Positions 36,119-44,836 are shown, numbered from the stretch's first letter. The stretch: DNA of 64,000 bases from Pseudoruegeria sp. HB172150 (GCF_013184805.1 NZ_JAATNG010000001.1:62001-126000); one strand, 5' to 3'. Notes: generated by a model not told the origin, from the letters alone. Made by a program: numbers and translations.

Positions 36119-37093
36119 ATGCTGAACCTTGCCATTGACGGGACGGGCAACTGGCCAAGACGGATGGTCAATGCGGTGCAGGGCGTGAGCGACAAGGTGC
36201 GCTTCACCGCCGCGGCCAGTCGAACACCCGAAACCAAGGGCGCTTTCGCGGCGGAATTCGGGCTTAAGGTGCAACCTCTGGACGCAGTGCTTTCCGACCC
36301 GGCAGTCGATGCGCTGGTGATCGCATCCGCCCACAGCGCGCACAGACCGCATGCCAATGCGGCGGCCGCGGCCGGCAAGCACCTGTTCGTAGAAAAGCCG
36401 CTGGCCCCTGCACTGGTGGATGCCAGGGCCATCGTTCGCGCGGCAGAAGATGCCAGTGTCTGTCTGGCCCATGGGTTCAACCGCCGGTTTGCTCCAGCTT
36501 TTCGCGAGATGCAGCGAAGGGTCGAAACCGGCGAGATCGGCGAGATCCTGCATCTCGAAGGACAATTCTCCGGTCCTTCGGGCTTCGGTATCAATCCGGG
36601 AGCCTGGCGCGGCGACCGGGCGGAGTGCCCGGCAGGCGCGATGACGGCACGAGGCATCCATGCGCTCGACTCGATGATCGCCCTGGCGGGGCCAGTGGCG
36701 CGCCTGCACGGCTTTTCGGATCGGCGGGTGATCGAGGCGGAGGTGGATGACGTGACTTCGGCGCACCTGCGTTTCGCATCCGGCGCGACTGGTTTCCTCG
36801 CGTCGCATCACGCCACGGCCGAGATCTGGCGGGTGCAGGTCTATGGCAGTGGTGGCTGGATCGAGATGCGCGGCGACGCGGAACTTGTCGTCCGCTCCGT
36901 GGGAGACGCCGAGGAAAAGGTTTCGTTGACGCCGGTCGACAAGGAACGGCTGGAATTGGAGGCCTTCGCCGACATGATATCGGGCCAAGCGATCTACCCG
37001 GTGACCCAACAAGACGCGCTGAACGGGATTGCTGTGCTCGAGGCACTGGTTGCCTCGGCCGCCTCGGGCGAGGCAGTTGATGTAGCGACGTGA
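36119..37093 (+). CDS. Gfo/Idh/MocA family oxidoreductase
   Basis: A 324-residue NAD(P)-dependent dehydrogenase. ATG 36119 follows AGAGGGAGAGGG. LAIDGTGNWPRRMVNAV at the N-terminus is a variant Rossmann turn, and VEKPLAPALVDARAI (about 92-106) and GFNRRFAPAF are typical. The catalytic-region GAMTARGIHALDSMIAL supplies the His/Asp pair. Relatives include phthalate dihydrodiol and sugar dehydrogenases. In an aromatic-type cluster this could oxidise a dihydrodiol or the hemiacetal of a ring-cleavage product (as LigC does), which would fit the LigAB-like genes just downstream on the other strand. Confidence 0.83.
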   Translation: MLNLAIDGTGNWPRRMVNAVQGVSDKVRFTAAASRTPETKGAFAAEFGLKVQPLDAVLSDPAVDALVIASAHSAHRPHANAAAAAGKHLFVEKPLAPALVDARAIVRAAEDASVCLAHGFNRRFAPAFREMQRRVETGEIGEILHLEGQFSGPSGFGINPGAWRGDRAECPAGAMTARGIHALDSMIALAGPVARLHGFSDRRVIEAEVDDVTSAHLRFASGATGFLASHHATAEIWRVQVYGSGGWIEMRGDAELVVRSVGDAEEKVSLTPVDKERLELEAFADMISGQAIYPVTQQDALNGIAVLEALVASAASGEAVDVAT

Positions 37094-37130
37094 CGAATCC
37101 TCGCCGTTAGGCTGGATCCGCCATCGGCGC

Positions 37131-37409
37131 TCAGGTCCGGGCCGGCTTGCCAAGGACAGCTCGCATGCGTTCGTTGTAGACCGGCAAGGTCAGCCCCAGC
37201 ACGTTGAACCGTGTCAGATACCCCAGCAGAAACGCATTCGCTCCCATCAGGAAAAGTGCACCCACGTCGCCGGAGAGGATGGCATCCCGCTCCTCCCCCG
37301 TGAGGTCTAGGCTGCTGACAGCGCGTTCGGGATCGGTCTGCATGGCCCAGCGCCAGTTCTTGTCGTGCATCAGCTGGTGGCACATACGGTTCACTGCGTA
37401 GATGCTCAT
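37131..37409 (-). CDS. LigA-like small subunit of a class III extradiol dioxygenase
   Basis: A 92-residue helical protein matching the LigA domain of protocatechuate 4,5-dioxygenase (AVNRMCHQLMHDKNWRWAM, LTGEERDAILSGDVGALFLMGANAFLL). In LigAB the small subunit covers the active-site opening of LigB. ATG 37409 overlaps the LigB-like stop by 4 nt, and longer in-frame starts run back through the LigB-like gene. It is the last gene of a transporter-plus-dioxygenase operon. Confidence 0.87.
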   Translation of the reverse strand: MSIYAVNRMCHQLMHDKNWRWAMQTDPERAVSSLDLTGEERDAILSGDVGALFLMGANAFLLGYLTRFNVLGLTLPVYNERMRAVLGKPART

Positions 37410-38239
37410 GCCTGGTCTCCTATCCAGGCGGCGAATGCGTGACCACGGATCTCCTGCAATTCGATCCAGTCGGCTTGTCCCGGTCCGACCGCACCCAACA
37501 TAGCGATCCAGTTCAGCACTTCGCCTCCTACGTTTCCGGCCGCCAGCATGCGCGGCTCCGTTGCCTCGTCGCAGAGTGTGCCGACGTCTCCAGACCGCAT
37601 CAGCGCTGTCACCCGTTTTGCCCATTCCAGATCCGGAACTCCGAAATTCTCGCCGGGGTCCATCAGCGGCCCTGCCACGTCAAGCGAGAAGCTGCCTGTT
37701 CCGATGACAGTGACGCGAATGTCCTGCTCCCAGGCGCGGATGGCGGCACCAAGCGCTTCGCCAAACGCGAGGCTCCGTTTGGAGGAAGGCATTGGTGGAA
37801 GATGGCCGTTCAGGAAGATCGGGATCACAGGCACGTCGTAGCCGGGCGTAAGGAAATAAAGCGGGACGCCGATGGAGTGGCCCACCTGGTAATGCGTTAC
37901 ATGTGCCGCGTCGAAGCCCTCGTGGACAAGCCCGCGGAACAGGTGCGCGGCCAGCGCCCGGTCAGAGATGAAATCGCGGGGTGGCATCAACGCAACGTCG
38001 TCGACCGGCCCAAGGAAAGTGTCGTCGATCCCGACGCCGAAGGTCGGGAAGCAGTCGAAGTAAAAAGTGTTGAAGTGATCTGTGTCAATCAGAATGATCA
38101 CGTCCGGTGCCTGCGTTTCCAGCGCGGCCCGGGCCATTCCGAAGTAACGGTTGATCTCGCCGTCCGGCCCCTGATCTGCGGCGAACTTGGGAAAATAGGG
38201 CGTGTGGGGCACACCGATCCCTCCGGCGATCAAGGCCAT
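37406..38239 (-). CDS. LigB-like class III extradiol dioxygenase subunit, apparently lacking the catalytic His
   Basis: A 277-residue LigB-superfamily protein. The iron-ligand positions look intact: His12 (GVPHTPYF), His55 (DTDHFNTFY) and Glu240 (GGEVLNW). However, the strand that normally reads GG(M/L)SH and carries the acid/base His is GTGSFSLDV (180-188) here, with Leu186 where the His should be. HYQVGHSIGVPL replaces the usual DHG stretch. It may cleave an atypical ring, act on a non-catechol substrate, or be a non-catalytic or hydrolytic relative. It overlaps the LigA-like gene by 4 nt and follows the ABC ATPase gene after 13 nt, so it is expressed with an importer. Confidence 0.82.
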   Translation of the reverse strand: MALIAGGIGVPHTPYFPKFAADQGPDGEINRYFGMARAALETQAPDVIILIDTDHFNTFYFDCFPTFGVGIDDTFLGPVDDVALMPPRDFISDRALAAHLFRGLVHEGFDAAHVTHYQVGHSIGVPLYFLTPGYDVPVIPIFLNGHLPPMPSSKRSLAFGEALGAAIRAWEQDIRVTVIGTGSFSLDVAGPLMDPGENFGVPDLEWAKRVTALMRSGDVGTLCDEATEPRMLAAGNVGGEVLNWIAMLGAVGPGQADWIELQEIRGHAFAAWIGDQA

Positions 38240-38252
38240 GGCACCAACTTTC

Positions 38253-39014
38253 TCATCCTTGTTCCTCCCGGTTCATGATGTTGGCAAAGACATGCGACCT
38301 GAGACGCAGGAATTCCGGGTCCTTTTTTGTGGTGATCTGGTCCCGCTCCGCCGGAAGCCCGACCTCCAGTACCTCTTTCACCTGCGTCGGAGGTGGTCCG
38401 AGTACGACGACCCGGTCGCCGAGGTAGACGGACTCGTCAATGTCATGGGTCACGAACACCACCGTCATGCTATAACGGCGGCGGATGGCGAGTATGAGAT
38501 CCTCCAGGTCCGCGCGCGTCTGCGCATCGACGGATGCGAAGGGTTCGTCCATCAACAGGATTTCCGGCTGGTAGGCGATGGCGCGGGCGATCGCGGTCCG
38601 CTGCTGCATTCCCCCGGAAAGCTGCCAGGGATATCGGCCTATGGCATCGGAAAGGCCGACAGCAGCTAAAGACTCTTCGACCAGCTCTCGCAGTGCCGCG
38701 GCATCTAGGTCGCGGCGTTTTCGCAATGGAAAGGCCACATTGTCGCGCACGGTCATCCACGGGAAGAGCGACCGAGAGTAGTCCTGGAACACGAGCGCCA
38801 TCTCTCGCGGCGGGCGAGTCACGGGCCGGCCGTGCAGCGTGACGCGACCGCGACTCGGCGGCAGAAGCCCTGAAATGCATTTTAGCAGGGTGGTCTTGCC
38901 GCAGCCTGACGGTCCGACGATGCAGGTGAAGCGGTCGGGTTCGAAGGTGACGCTGATCTCCGCGATCGCGCGGACTGCTCCGAAGTCCCTGCCGAGTTGC
39001 TCGACCGCTAGCAT
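38253..39014 (-). CDS. ABC transporter ATP-binding protein (TauB/SsuB type)
   Basis: A 253-residue ATPase with Walker A GPSGCGKTTLLKC (about 35-47), signature LSGGMQQRTAIARAI (about 135-149), Walker B ILLMDEPFASVD and the switch His in FVTHDI. It belongs to the nitrate/sulfonate/taurine importer class, which also moves many aromatic acids such as phthalates and other carboxylates. It follows the second permease by 4 nt and precedes the LigB-like gene by 13 nt. Confidence 0.92.
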   Translation of the reverse strand: MLAVEQLGRDFGAVRAIAEISVTFEPDRFTCIVGPSGCGKTTLLKCISGLLPPSRGRVTLHGRPVTRPPREMALVFQDYSRSLFPWMTVRDNVAFPLRKRRDLDAAALRELVEESLAAVGLSDAIGRYPWQLSGGMQQRTAIARAIAYQPEILLMDEPFASVDAQTRADLEDLILAIRRRYSMTVVFVTHDIDESVYLGDRVVVLGPPPTQVKEVLEVGLPAERDQITTKKDPEFLRLRSHVFANIMNREEQG

Positions 39015-39018
39015 ACCG

Positions 39019-39795
39019 TTACTCCGCTGCCTTCCGTGCGCCCCGGTGCCAGGCCAGCACGCGGCTCTCGATCTGGAGCAGTGCCATATTGAGGATGTAG
39101 CCGAGAATGCCGAGAATGATGATCCCCGACCACATCAGCGGGATATCGAACAGTCGTTTCGCCTGCCAGATTCCGAAGCCGATGCCGTTCGAGGCGGCGA
39201 CGAATTCGCTGATGACCATCATGATGACCGCCAGCGACAGGCTAGTCCGCAGACCGGCAAAGATGGCTGGCAGTGCGCCGGGCAGAACGACATGCAGCAG
39301 TTCCCCGCGGCGCGTGATGCCATACATCCGAGCGGTTTCGCGCAATGTCGGGTCGATCCCGGTTATCCCGGCGATCGTGTTCTGCAGGATCGGAAACAGG
39401 CAGACGAGTGCAATTAGCAGCACCTTTGCCACGTCGCCGACGCCGAGGACGAGGATGGTAAGCGGCAAAAGGGCCGGCGGCGGCAGCGCGCGGAAGAACT
39501 CCACCAGCGGCGCGGTCGCGATGCGCGCGCGCCGAGACAGGCCGAGCGCGAAGCCAAGTCCGACTGCCAGGATTGCCGATAGCGAGAAACCCAATAGGAT
39601 CCGACGGATCGACGGCCAGATGTCGCTAAGAATCCGCTCGCCAAACCAGTCGGCGCGAAGTGCGGCCAGGATCTCTCCCAACGGCGGGAAAAAGAAGCTG
39701 TCGCGGGGCGCCGCCCACAGCGCATACAGCGTGACGAGCACGAATGGTGTCGCGATTTCCAGCGCGATCAGGACAGTGCGACCGTTTCGCTTCAT
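39019..39795 (-). CDS. ABC transporter permease (TauC/SsuC type), second
   Basis: A 258-residue permease with about six helices. PLVEFFRALPPPALLPLTILVLG and the EAA-type loop ARMYGITRRGELLHVVLPGALPAIFAGLR (about 152-180) identify the family. ATG 39795 overlaps the stop of the first permease by 4 nt. Together they should form a heterodimeric channel. Confidence 0.92.
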   Translation of the reverse strand: MKRNGRTVLIALEIATPFVLVTLYALWAAPRDSFFFPPLGEILAALRADWFGERILSDIWPSIRRILLGFSLSAILAVGLGFALGLSRRARIATAPLVEFFRALPPPALLPLTILVLGVGDVAKVLLIALVCLFPILQNTIAGITGIDPTLRETARMYGITRRGELLHVVLPGALPAIFAGLRTSLSLAVIMMVISEFVAASNGIGFGIWQAKRLFDIPLMWSGIIILGILGYILNMALLQIESRVLAWHRGARKAAE

Positions 39796-40604
39796 CGCGT
39801 GTCCTTCCTGTGCGAAGGGTGCCAGAACAGCAGTCGTGCCTCCAGCCGTGCGAAGCCCAGGTTCAGCGACATCCCAAGAAGCCCCGCGGCGAGGATAAGC
39901 GCGTAGGTCCTTTCGACATTGGCGCCCTGCCGGGCCTGTAGGATCAGTTCGCCCAGCCCGGGGATGCCGACAACGATCTCCATCGTCACGACGATGATGA
40001 GCGCAACCGCCGAGCCGATCCGAATGCCGGTGCCGACATAGGGCGAGGCCGAGGGCAAGGCGACGCGCAGCAACCGGTCCCGACCCGGCATGCCATAGGC
40101 GCGCGCCGTGTCCATGGCCTGCGGTTCGACATCATGCATGCCGTAGATCGTCTGGATCAGGATCGGCCAGAAGGCGGCGAAGGCGGCCAGGAAGATCTTG
40201 GAGCCAAAATCGACTCCGATCACCAGGATGACCGCCGGGATCAGCGCCACCGAAGGAATTGGACGCAGGAACTCCACCACCAGCCGCAGCGAAGCGTACA
40301 GGTAACGCGACGCTCCCATCCCGACGCCCAGCGCGATGCCGAGAACGGCGGCAGCGCCCAGACTGGCCGCCCAGGTCCACAACGTATCCCACAGCCCGTG
40401 CCAAAACGATGCGGTGCCGAGCAGCGCGCCCAGCGTGACGAACATGACCGAAGGCGGCGGAAAGAACGCTGCCGGAAGCATCCCGATGCGCACGGCCAGA
40501 TCTACCAACGCGATGGCAGCCAACGTGCCGAGCCAAGGCAACGCGCTTTCCGGCACTGTGGCGCCCAGCAAGAACCGGGTCGGCGTTTTGGCTCTGTCTT
40601 CCAT
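39792..40604 (-). CDS. ABC transporter permease (TauC/SsuC type), first
   Basis: A 270-residue permease. ATG 40604 (MEDRAKTP) follows AGGGAGG; an upstream in-frame ATG lacks one. LVVEFLRPIPSVALIPAVILVIG and the loop ARAYGMPGRDRLLRVALPSA are the family marks, as in the neighbouring permease. It is the first gene of a five-gene minus-strand operon (two permeases, ATPase, LigB-like, LigA-like) divergent from the matching binding-protein gene. Confidence 0.92.
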   Translation of the reverse strand: MEDRAKTPTRFLLGATVPESALPWLGTLAAIALVDLAVRIGMLPAAFFPPPSVMFVTLGALLGTASFWHGLWDTLWTWAASLGAAAVLGIALGVGMGASRYLYASLRLVVEFLRPIPSVALIPAVILVIGVDFGSKIFLAAFAAFWPILIQTIYGMHDVEPQAMDTARAYGMPGRDRLLRVALPSASPYVGTGIRIGSAVALIIVVTMEIVVGIPGLGELILQARQGANVERTYALILAAGLLGMSLNLGFARLEARLLFWHPSHRKDTR

Positions 40605-40666
40605 CACTGCAAAGCCCTCCCTGGCCCGTGGCAATCACGTCAGTTCTCCCGCGCGCATGCCTTAAT

Positions 40667-40683
40667 TTAATTTCCTAGATTAA
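40667..40683. promoter_or_regulatory. candidate operator between the divergent importer genes
   Basis: TTAATTT-CCT-AGATTAA is an inverted repeat with 6 of 7 arm positions matching, in an A/T-rich patch. It lies 63-79 nt upstream of the permease start and 83-99 nt upstream of the binding-protein start. Its core, read in reverse, is ATCTAGG, also found at 33600-33616 upstream of the first ThDP enzyme. It could be a shared MarR-type site controlling both directions. Confidence 0.42.
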
Positions 40684-40765
40684 TAATCTCTTTGCCGCAA
40701 ACCCGACGTGAGGCATATTGGCGATAAGTCCTGACAACAGAGCTGGACAAACAAGGGAGGACATC

Positions 40766-41749
40766 ATGATAGCCTGTTTCCGGGTCAGCCGTACTGTTTT
40801 CGCTGCTGTCGCCGTGCTTGCGGTCTCTGGGCCGTTCGCTTTGGCGCAGGAGCAGCTCGACCCCGAGAACCCGACCGTAGTCACATTAGGAACGATCCCG
40901 ATCGCGCCGCTGATTCCCGCCTTCATTGCCAAGAAGAATGGCTACTTCGCCGAGGAGGGACTGGAAGTGGAGTTGCGCCCGGAACCGGGCGGGCAGGATA
41001 TTGTCACGGCCGTCGTGGCGCAGGAATTCGATTTCGGTTTCTCGAACCAGACGTCGCTGCTGATCGCGCGGTCCAGAGGCCTTGGGGTTAGCGCGATCGC
41101 CAAGGCCGTGGTCGGGTCCCCCGATGTCGACTCGGCATGGGATGCCGTGATCGTGCCTAGCGACAGTCCGATCCATGGGCCCGAAGACCTGCCGGGAAAA
41201 ACGTTGTCGGTCAACACACTCAACAACACACCGCACATGGTCGTGTTGGCGGCATTAGAGGCTGCTGGGATTGAGAACCCGCAGGACCAGATCACCTTTA
41301 TTGAAGTGCAGTTCCCCGACGCTGTCGGAGCTGTCACGCAGGGGCAGGTGGATGCTGCGTGGGTGGTCGAGCCATTCGTGACCGTTGGCACGTTCAACGA
41401 CACTCGGGCTATCATGCATCCGCTGATCGAGACCGGCGAAAGCTTCTTGATGTCCGCCTATTTCACCTCGGACCGACTGATCGAGGAGAGGCCCGATATC
41501 GTCGACGCCTTTGTTCGGGCGATAAACCGGGCGATGGAGTTCTCGGCAGCCAATCCCGATGTCGTTCGCGAGTCGTTTCCAGAGTTCAACGAAAACGCTT
41601 CGGAATCTGTGGCTAGCCAGATGGCGTTGCCTTTCTGGCTGACCAGACTGTTGCCTGAAGATTTTGAGCATGGAGCGGAACTGGCGCTGAAATACGGCTT
41701 CATCGACGAGATCCCGGACCTCGATTCATTCGTCTACCAGCCGGAGTAA
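40766..41749 (+). CDS. ABC transporter substrate-binding protein (NMT1/TauA type)
   Basis: A 327-residue periplasmic protein. ATG 40766 follows AGGGAGGACATC and begins a signal peptide (CFRVSRTVFAAVAVLAVSG, cleaved near ALAQ/EQ). The mature part is NMT1-like: TLGTIPIAPLIPAFIAKKNG, GYFAEEGLEVELRPEPGGQD and PGKTLSVNTLNNTPHMVVLAAL. It feeds the divergent TauBC-like permease/ATPase. The same strand continues into the second ThDP enzyme, which suggests that the imported compound or its product is the enzyme's substrate. Confidence 0.92.
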   Translation: MIACFRVSRTVFAAVAVLAVSGPFALAQEQLDPENPTVVTLGTIPIAPLIPAFIAKKNGYFAEEGLEVELRPEPGGQDIVTAVVAQEFDFGFSNQTSLLIARSRGLGVSAIAKAVVGSPDVDSAWDAVIVPSDSPIHGPEDLPGKTLSVNTLNNTPHMVVLAALEAAGIENPQDQITFIEVQFPDAVGAVTQGQVDAAWVVEPFVTVGTFNDTRAIMHPLIETGESFLMSAYFTSDRLIEERPDIVDAFVRAINRAMEFSAANPDVVRESFPEFNENASESVASQMALPFWLTRLLPEDFEHGAELALKYGFIDEIPDLDSFVYQPE

Positions 41750-41773
41750 GCGGACGGGACATGATCGGGACTC

Positions 41774-41817
41774 GACATGACCAGCACACGCCTTGGAAGC
41801 GGCGTGCCGGCCATGTC
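41774..41817 (+). terminator. stem-loop after the NMT1-type binding-protein gene
   Basis: GACATG (41774-41779) pairs with CATGTC (41812-41817), and inside it CACGCC (41787-41792) pairs with GGCGTG (41801-41806), leaving an 8-nt loop and short internal bulges. It lies 25 nt after the stop codon. No T-run follows, so it may be a Rho-dependent end or mRNA-stabilising structure. Confidence 0.45.
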
Positions 41818-41918
41818 GATGGGGGCAGACCGGCGCTGCTGTAGATAAAAATCAATTGACTGATCTTTTGACAAATGTTTCGGTAGGAAGATGGGCTTCC
41901 GGAGTGGGCGAAGACGGC

Positions 41919-43763
41919 ATGGACGCACGTAGGCACAAGGCTGACGGCGACGCGAGCGGGGCCCGTATCACCACGCTCGACGCACCTTTCGCCCGCCCGG
42001 AGACGAATTTCGACGGCTCTTTCTGGAACAGCGATACCATCGCCGAACTGCTGCACGAGCTGGGGTTGGAATACGTCGCGCTCTGCCCGGGGTCGAGCTT
42101 TCGTGGCCTGCACGAGAGCCTCGTAAACCACCTCGGCGACGCCCCGCCAGAGATGTTGCTTTGCCTGCACGAGGAGGCCGCGGTTGCTATCGCACACGGC
42201 TTCGCGCGGGTGACCGGGCGGCCGATCGCCGTGATCGTGCATTGCAATGTCGGCCTCATGCATGCCGCGATGGCAGTCTACAACGCCTGGTGCGACCGGA
42301 TGCCGATGTTGATCCTCGGCGGAACCGGACCGCTTGACGCCACCCGCCGTCGCACTCCCATTGATTGGCTGCACGCGTCTGCGGATCAGGCGGCACTGGT
42401 GCGCGATTACGTGAAATGGGATGACGCTCCGCATTCAACAAAGGCAGCAATCGACTCGATCCTGCGCGCGGTGCGCATGGCCAACATGGCTCCGAAGGGC
42501 CCTACCTACGTCACGCTTGACCAGAGGCTTCAGGAGGACAGTTTCGCCTTCCAGCGCAGCGCGAAACCGAACGTGACGCGCTTTGCGCCCCCCGCGCCGC
42601 CAGTGCCGAGCGACGAACTAGTCGCACAAGCTGCTGAGCAGCTGCTCGCGGCGCGCGCACCGATCATTCTTGCTGGACGTGTCTCTCGCGACGAGTCGGC
42701 ATGGGAGCGCCGCGTACGCCTTGCCGAAGCGCTCGGCGCGCGCGTGCTAACCGATCTCAAGGTGGCGGCCGCCTTCCCGACAGACCATCCCCTGCATGGG
42801 CCGGACCCGGCCATCGCCTTCACAAGCGACGCCGGCGTCGCCATTCTGCGCGATGCCGACGTGGTGCTCAGCCTCGATTGGTGGGACCAGGCGACGCTGT
42901 TCCGGCAGGCCTGGGGCGACGATCACGTTCCCGCCACCGTCATTCGCGCCTCGCTCGACACCTACGTCCACCGTGGATGGAGCCGCGATCACATGGGGCT
43001 GACTGCGGTGGATCAGGACATTCTCTGCGACCCGGACCTGTTCGCCGACGCGCTTCTCCGCACGGTGGAGGCGAAGGCAGACGAACCCTTCCGTCAGGAT
43101 GCCGCCGACCGCCTGGCACGTGCCGAAGAGAACAAGTGCGATCCTGCCAGGATTCCGCCGCTCAATGACGACGGGAGAGCGATTGCGCTGTGGGATATCG
43201 GCACCGCACTGCACAAAGTGACCGAAGGCCGGAGGTTCTGCCTTATGCGAGCGCCGCTGGGCTGGCATGTCGGTTCGCTTCCGATCACGCATCCGCTGGA
43301 TTATCTGGGTGCGGACGGCGCCGCTGGTATCGGCGGCGCGCCCGGCATGTCCGTGGGTTCGGCGCTGGCGCTCCGGGGAAGCGGCCGGCTGCCCGTGGCG
43401 GTCTTCGGTGACGGTGACTTTCTGATGGGTGTCACCGCACTGTGGACCGCCGCACATTATCGCATCCCAATTCTCGTGGTCGTGGCAAACAACACGGGGT
43501 ATTACATCGACGAGCAGCACCAGGTTGCAACGTCCCTTACCCGCGAGCGGACTGCCGACACGGCATGGATCGGCCAGCGGATTGCGGACCCCGAGGTCGA
43601 TATTCTCGGAATGGCCATATCGCAGGGTTTCGAGGGCTGCCGCGTGGAGGCGCGGGACGACCTGGAAGAGGCCCTATCCGACGGGAGAGACGCGGTGGAG
43701 GAGGGACGCTGCTATCTCGTCGAAGTGCGGATTCGGCCCGATTACGAAGGCTACCCGCGCTGA
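41919..43763 (+). CDS. thiamin-diphosphate-dependent enzyme (decarboxylase/acetolactate-synthase-like), paralogue 2
   Basis: A ThDP enzyme of about 614 residues, close kin of the one at 33667. Shared blocks include PGSSFRGLHESLVNHLGD, CLHEEAAVAIAHGFARVTGRP (catalytic Glu), YNAWCDRMPMLILGGTGPLD and GDGDFLMGVTALWTAAHYR ending in VVANNTGYY (ThDP/Mg motif, about 497-525). The start is uncertain because no strong ribosome-binding site is seen; I use ATG 41919, which keeps about 45 residues before the conserved core. Probably a 2-oxo-acid decarboxylase or lyase. It precedes a tripartite tricarboxylate transporter operon. Confidence 0.85.
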   Translation: MDARRHKADGDASGARITTLDAPFARPETNFDGSFWNSDTIAELLHELGLEYVALCPGSSFRGLHESLVNHLGDAPPEMLLCLHEEAAVAIAHGFARVTGRPIAVIVHCNVGLMHAAMAVYNAWCDRMPMLILGGTGPLDATRRRTPIDWLHASADQAALVRDYVKWDDAPHSTKAAIDSILRAVRMANMAPKGPTYVTLDQRLQEDSFAFQRSAKPNVTRFAPPAPPVPSDELVAQAAEQLLAARAPIILAGRVSRDESAWERRVRLAEALGARVLTDLKVAAAFPTDHPLHGPDPAIAFTSDAGVAILRDADVVLSLDWWDQATLFRQAWGDDHVPATVIRASLDTYVHRGWSRDHMGLTAVDQDILCDPDLFADALLRTVEAKADEPFRQDAADRLARAEENKCDPARIPPLNDDGRAIALWDIGTALHKVTEGRRFCLMRAPLGWHVGSLPITHPLDYLGADGAAGIGGAPGMSVGSALALRGSGRLPVAVFGDGDFLMGVTALWTAAHYRIPILVVVANNTGYYIDEQHQVATSLTRERTADTAWIGQRIADPEVDILGMAISQGFEGCRVEARDDLEEALSDGRDAVEEGRCYLVEVRIRPDYEGYPR

Positions 43764-43833
43764 GGTCGTGACGATTAACGAGCGTAATTTTCCGGAAATG
43801 CCAAGCATCAAGCGGAAACCAAGGGAGGAAGAC

Positions 43834-44790
43834 ATGAAACAGAGACTAGCGAAGATCGCGATAGCCACAGGCCTCGCGTTGGCAGCTGTGGCCACATCCG
43901 CCCCAGCACAGGAATTTCCCGACAAGCCGATCACGATGATGATCGGGTTCCGTCCGGGCGGTGCCGTCGACACGACGGGCCGGCTGATTGCCGAGAAGAT
44001 GTCGGAAACGCTCGGTGTGCCGGTGACGGGGGTCACGAAATCCGGCGGCGGCGGCACGGTCATGGCGGCCGAGCTCATCAACTCGGAGCCTGACGGCTAC
44101 ACCATCGGCATGGGCGCCAGCGCAGCCTACACGCTCGCGCCACAGCTCAATTCGGATCTGCCGTTCAAGATCGACGACTTCGACCACTTGGCGACCCTGA
44201 CCTATCCGTCCGACGCCATCGTGATCAGTGCCGACAGTGAATACAACTCGATGGAAGAGATGATCGCGGCACACAAGGAAAGCGGCGATCCGATCACCTT
44301 TGCGTCGCAGGTTTCCGCCTCGCGCCTCATGGTGGCGGCCATCTCAAAAGCGACGGGTGTCGAGTTCCGGGTCATCCCCGTTCAGGGGGGTGCAGACGGC
44401 ATCAAGGAGGTGCTCGGAGGTCATATCGACATGACCTGGAGCGGCAGCGGCTGGACCGAGCAGGTTCGTGCCGGCACCATGAAGCCGCTGGCTACGATGG
44501 CGGCGGACCGTATGGAAGACTATCCCGACGTTCCGACGCTTCTGGATCTGGGGTACGACTTCACCTTCGTCGATACCTTCATGCTCTCGGCCCCGAAAGG
44601 CGTGCCGGAAGACCGCATGGCAATCCTCGTCGACGCTATCGAGAAGGCGATCAGCGATCCCGCCGTGCAGGAGACGCTGCGCGAGAAGATCGGGCTTCAG
44701 ACCAAGTACCGCGGCCCCGAGGAAACCACCGACTTCCTGCACCAGCAGTACGATGCTGTCGCACCGCTGGTCGACGCAGCCTCGGGCTGA
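43834..44790 (+). CDS. tripartite tricarboxylate transporter (TTT) binding protein, TctC/Bug family
   Basis: A 318-residue periplasmic protein. ATG 43834 follows AAGGGAGGAAGAC and starts a signal peptide (LAKIAIATGLALAAVATSA, cleaved near APAQ/EF). The mature N-terminus FPDKPITMMIGFRPGGAVDTTGRL is the Bug-family signature, and IPVQGGADGIKEVLGGHIDM is in the second lobe. Such proteins bind carboxylates, often aromatic acids. It is followed by tctB- and tctA-type genes with which it forms a sodium- or proton-driven importer. A stem-loop separates it from tctB. Confidence 0.92.
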   Translation: MKQRLAKIAIATGLALAAVATSAPAQEFPDKPITMMIGFRPGGAVDTTGRLIAEKMSETLGVPVTGVTKSGGGGTVMAAELINSEPDGYTIGMGASAAYTLAPQLNSDLPFKIDDFDHLATLTYPSDAIVISADSEYNSMEEMIAAHKESGDPITFASQVSASRLMVAAISKATGVEFRVIPVQGGADGIKEVLGGHIDMTWSGSGWTEQVRAGTMKPLATMAADRMEDYPDVPTLLDLGYDFTFVDTFMLSAPKGVPEDRMAILVDAIEKAISDPAVQETLREKIGLQTKYRGPEETTDFLHQQYDAVAPLVDAASG

Positions 44791-44812
44791 CGGGCAGAGT
44801 TAACGACCTGTT

Positions 44813-44836
44813 CGGCCACGACAACGGGCGTGGCCG
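44813..44836 (+). promoter_or_regulatory. intercistronic stem-loop between TctC- and TctB-type genes
   Basis: CGGCCACG pairs with CGTGGCCG over an 8-nt loop, and two G-U pairs can extend the base. It lies 22 nt after the tctC-type stop. It resembles the stem-loops after the other binding-protein genes in the window and would favour higher expression of the periplasmic component. Confidence 0.55.
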
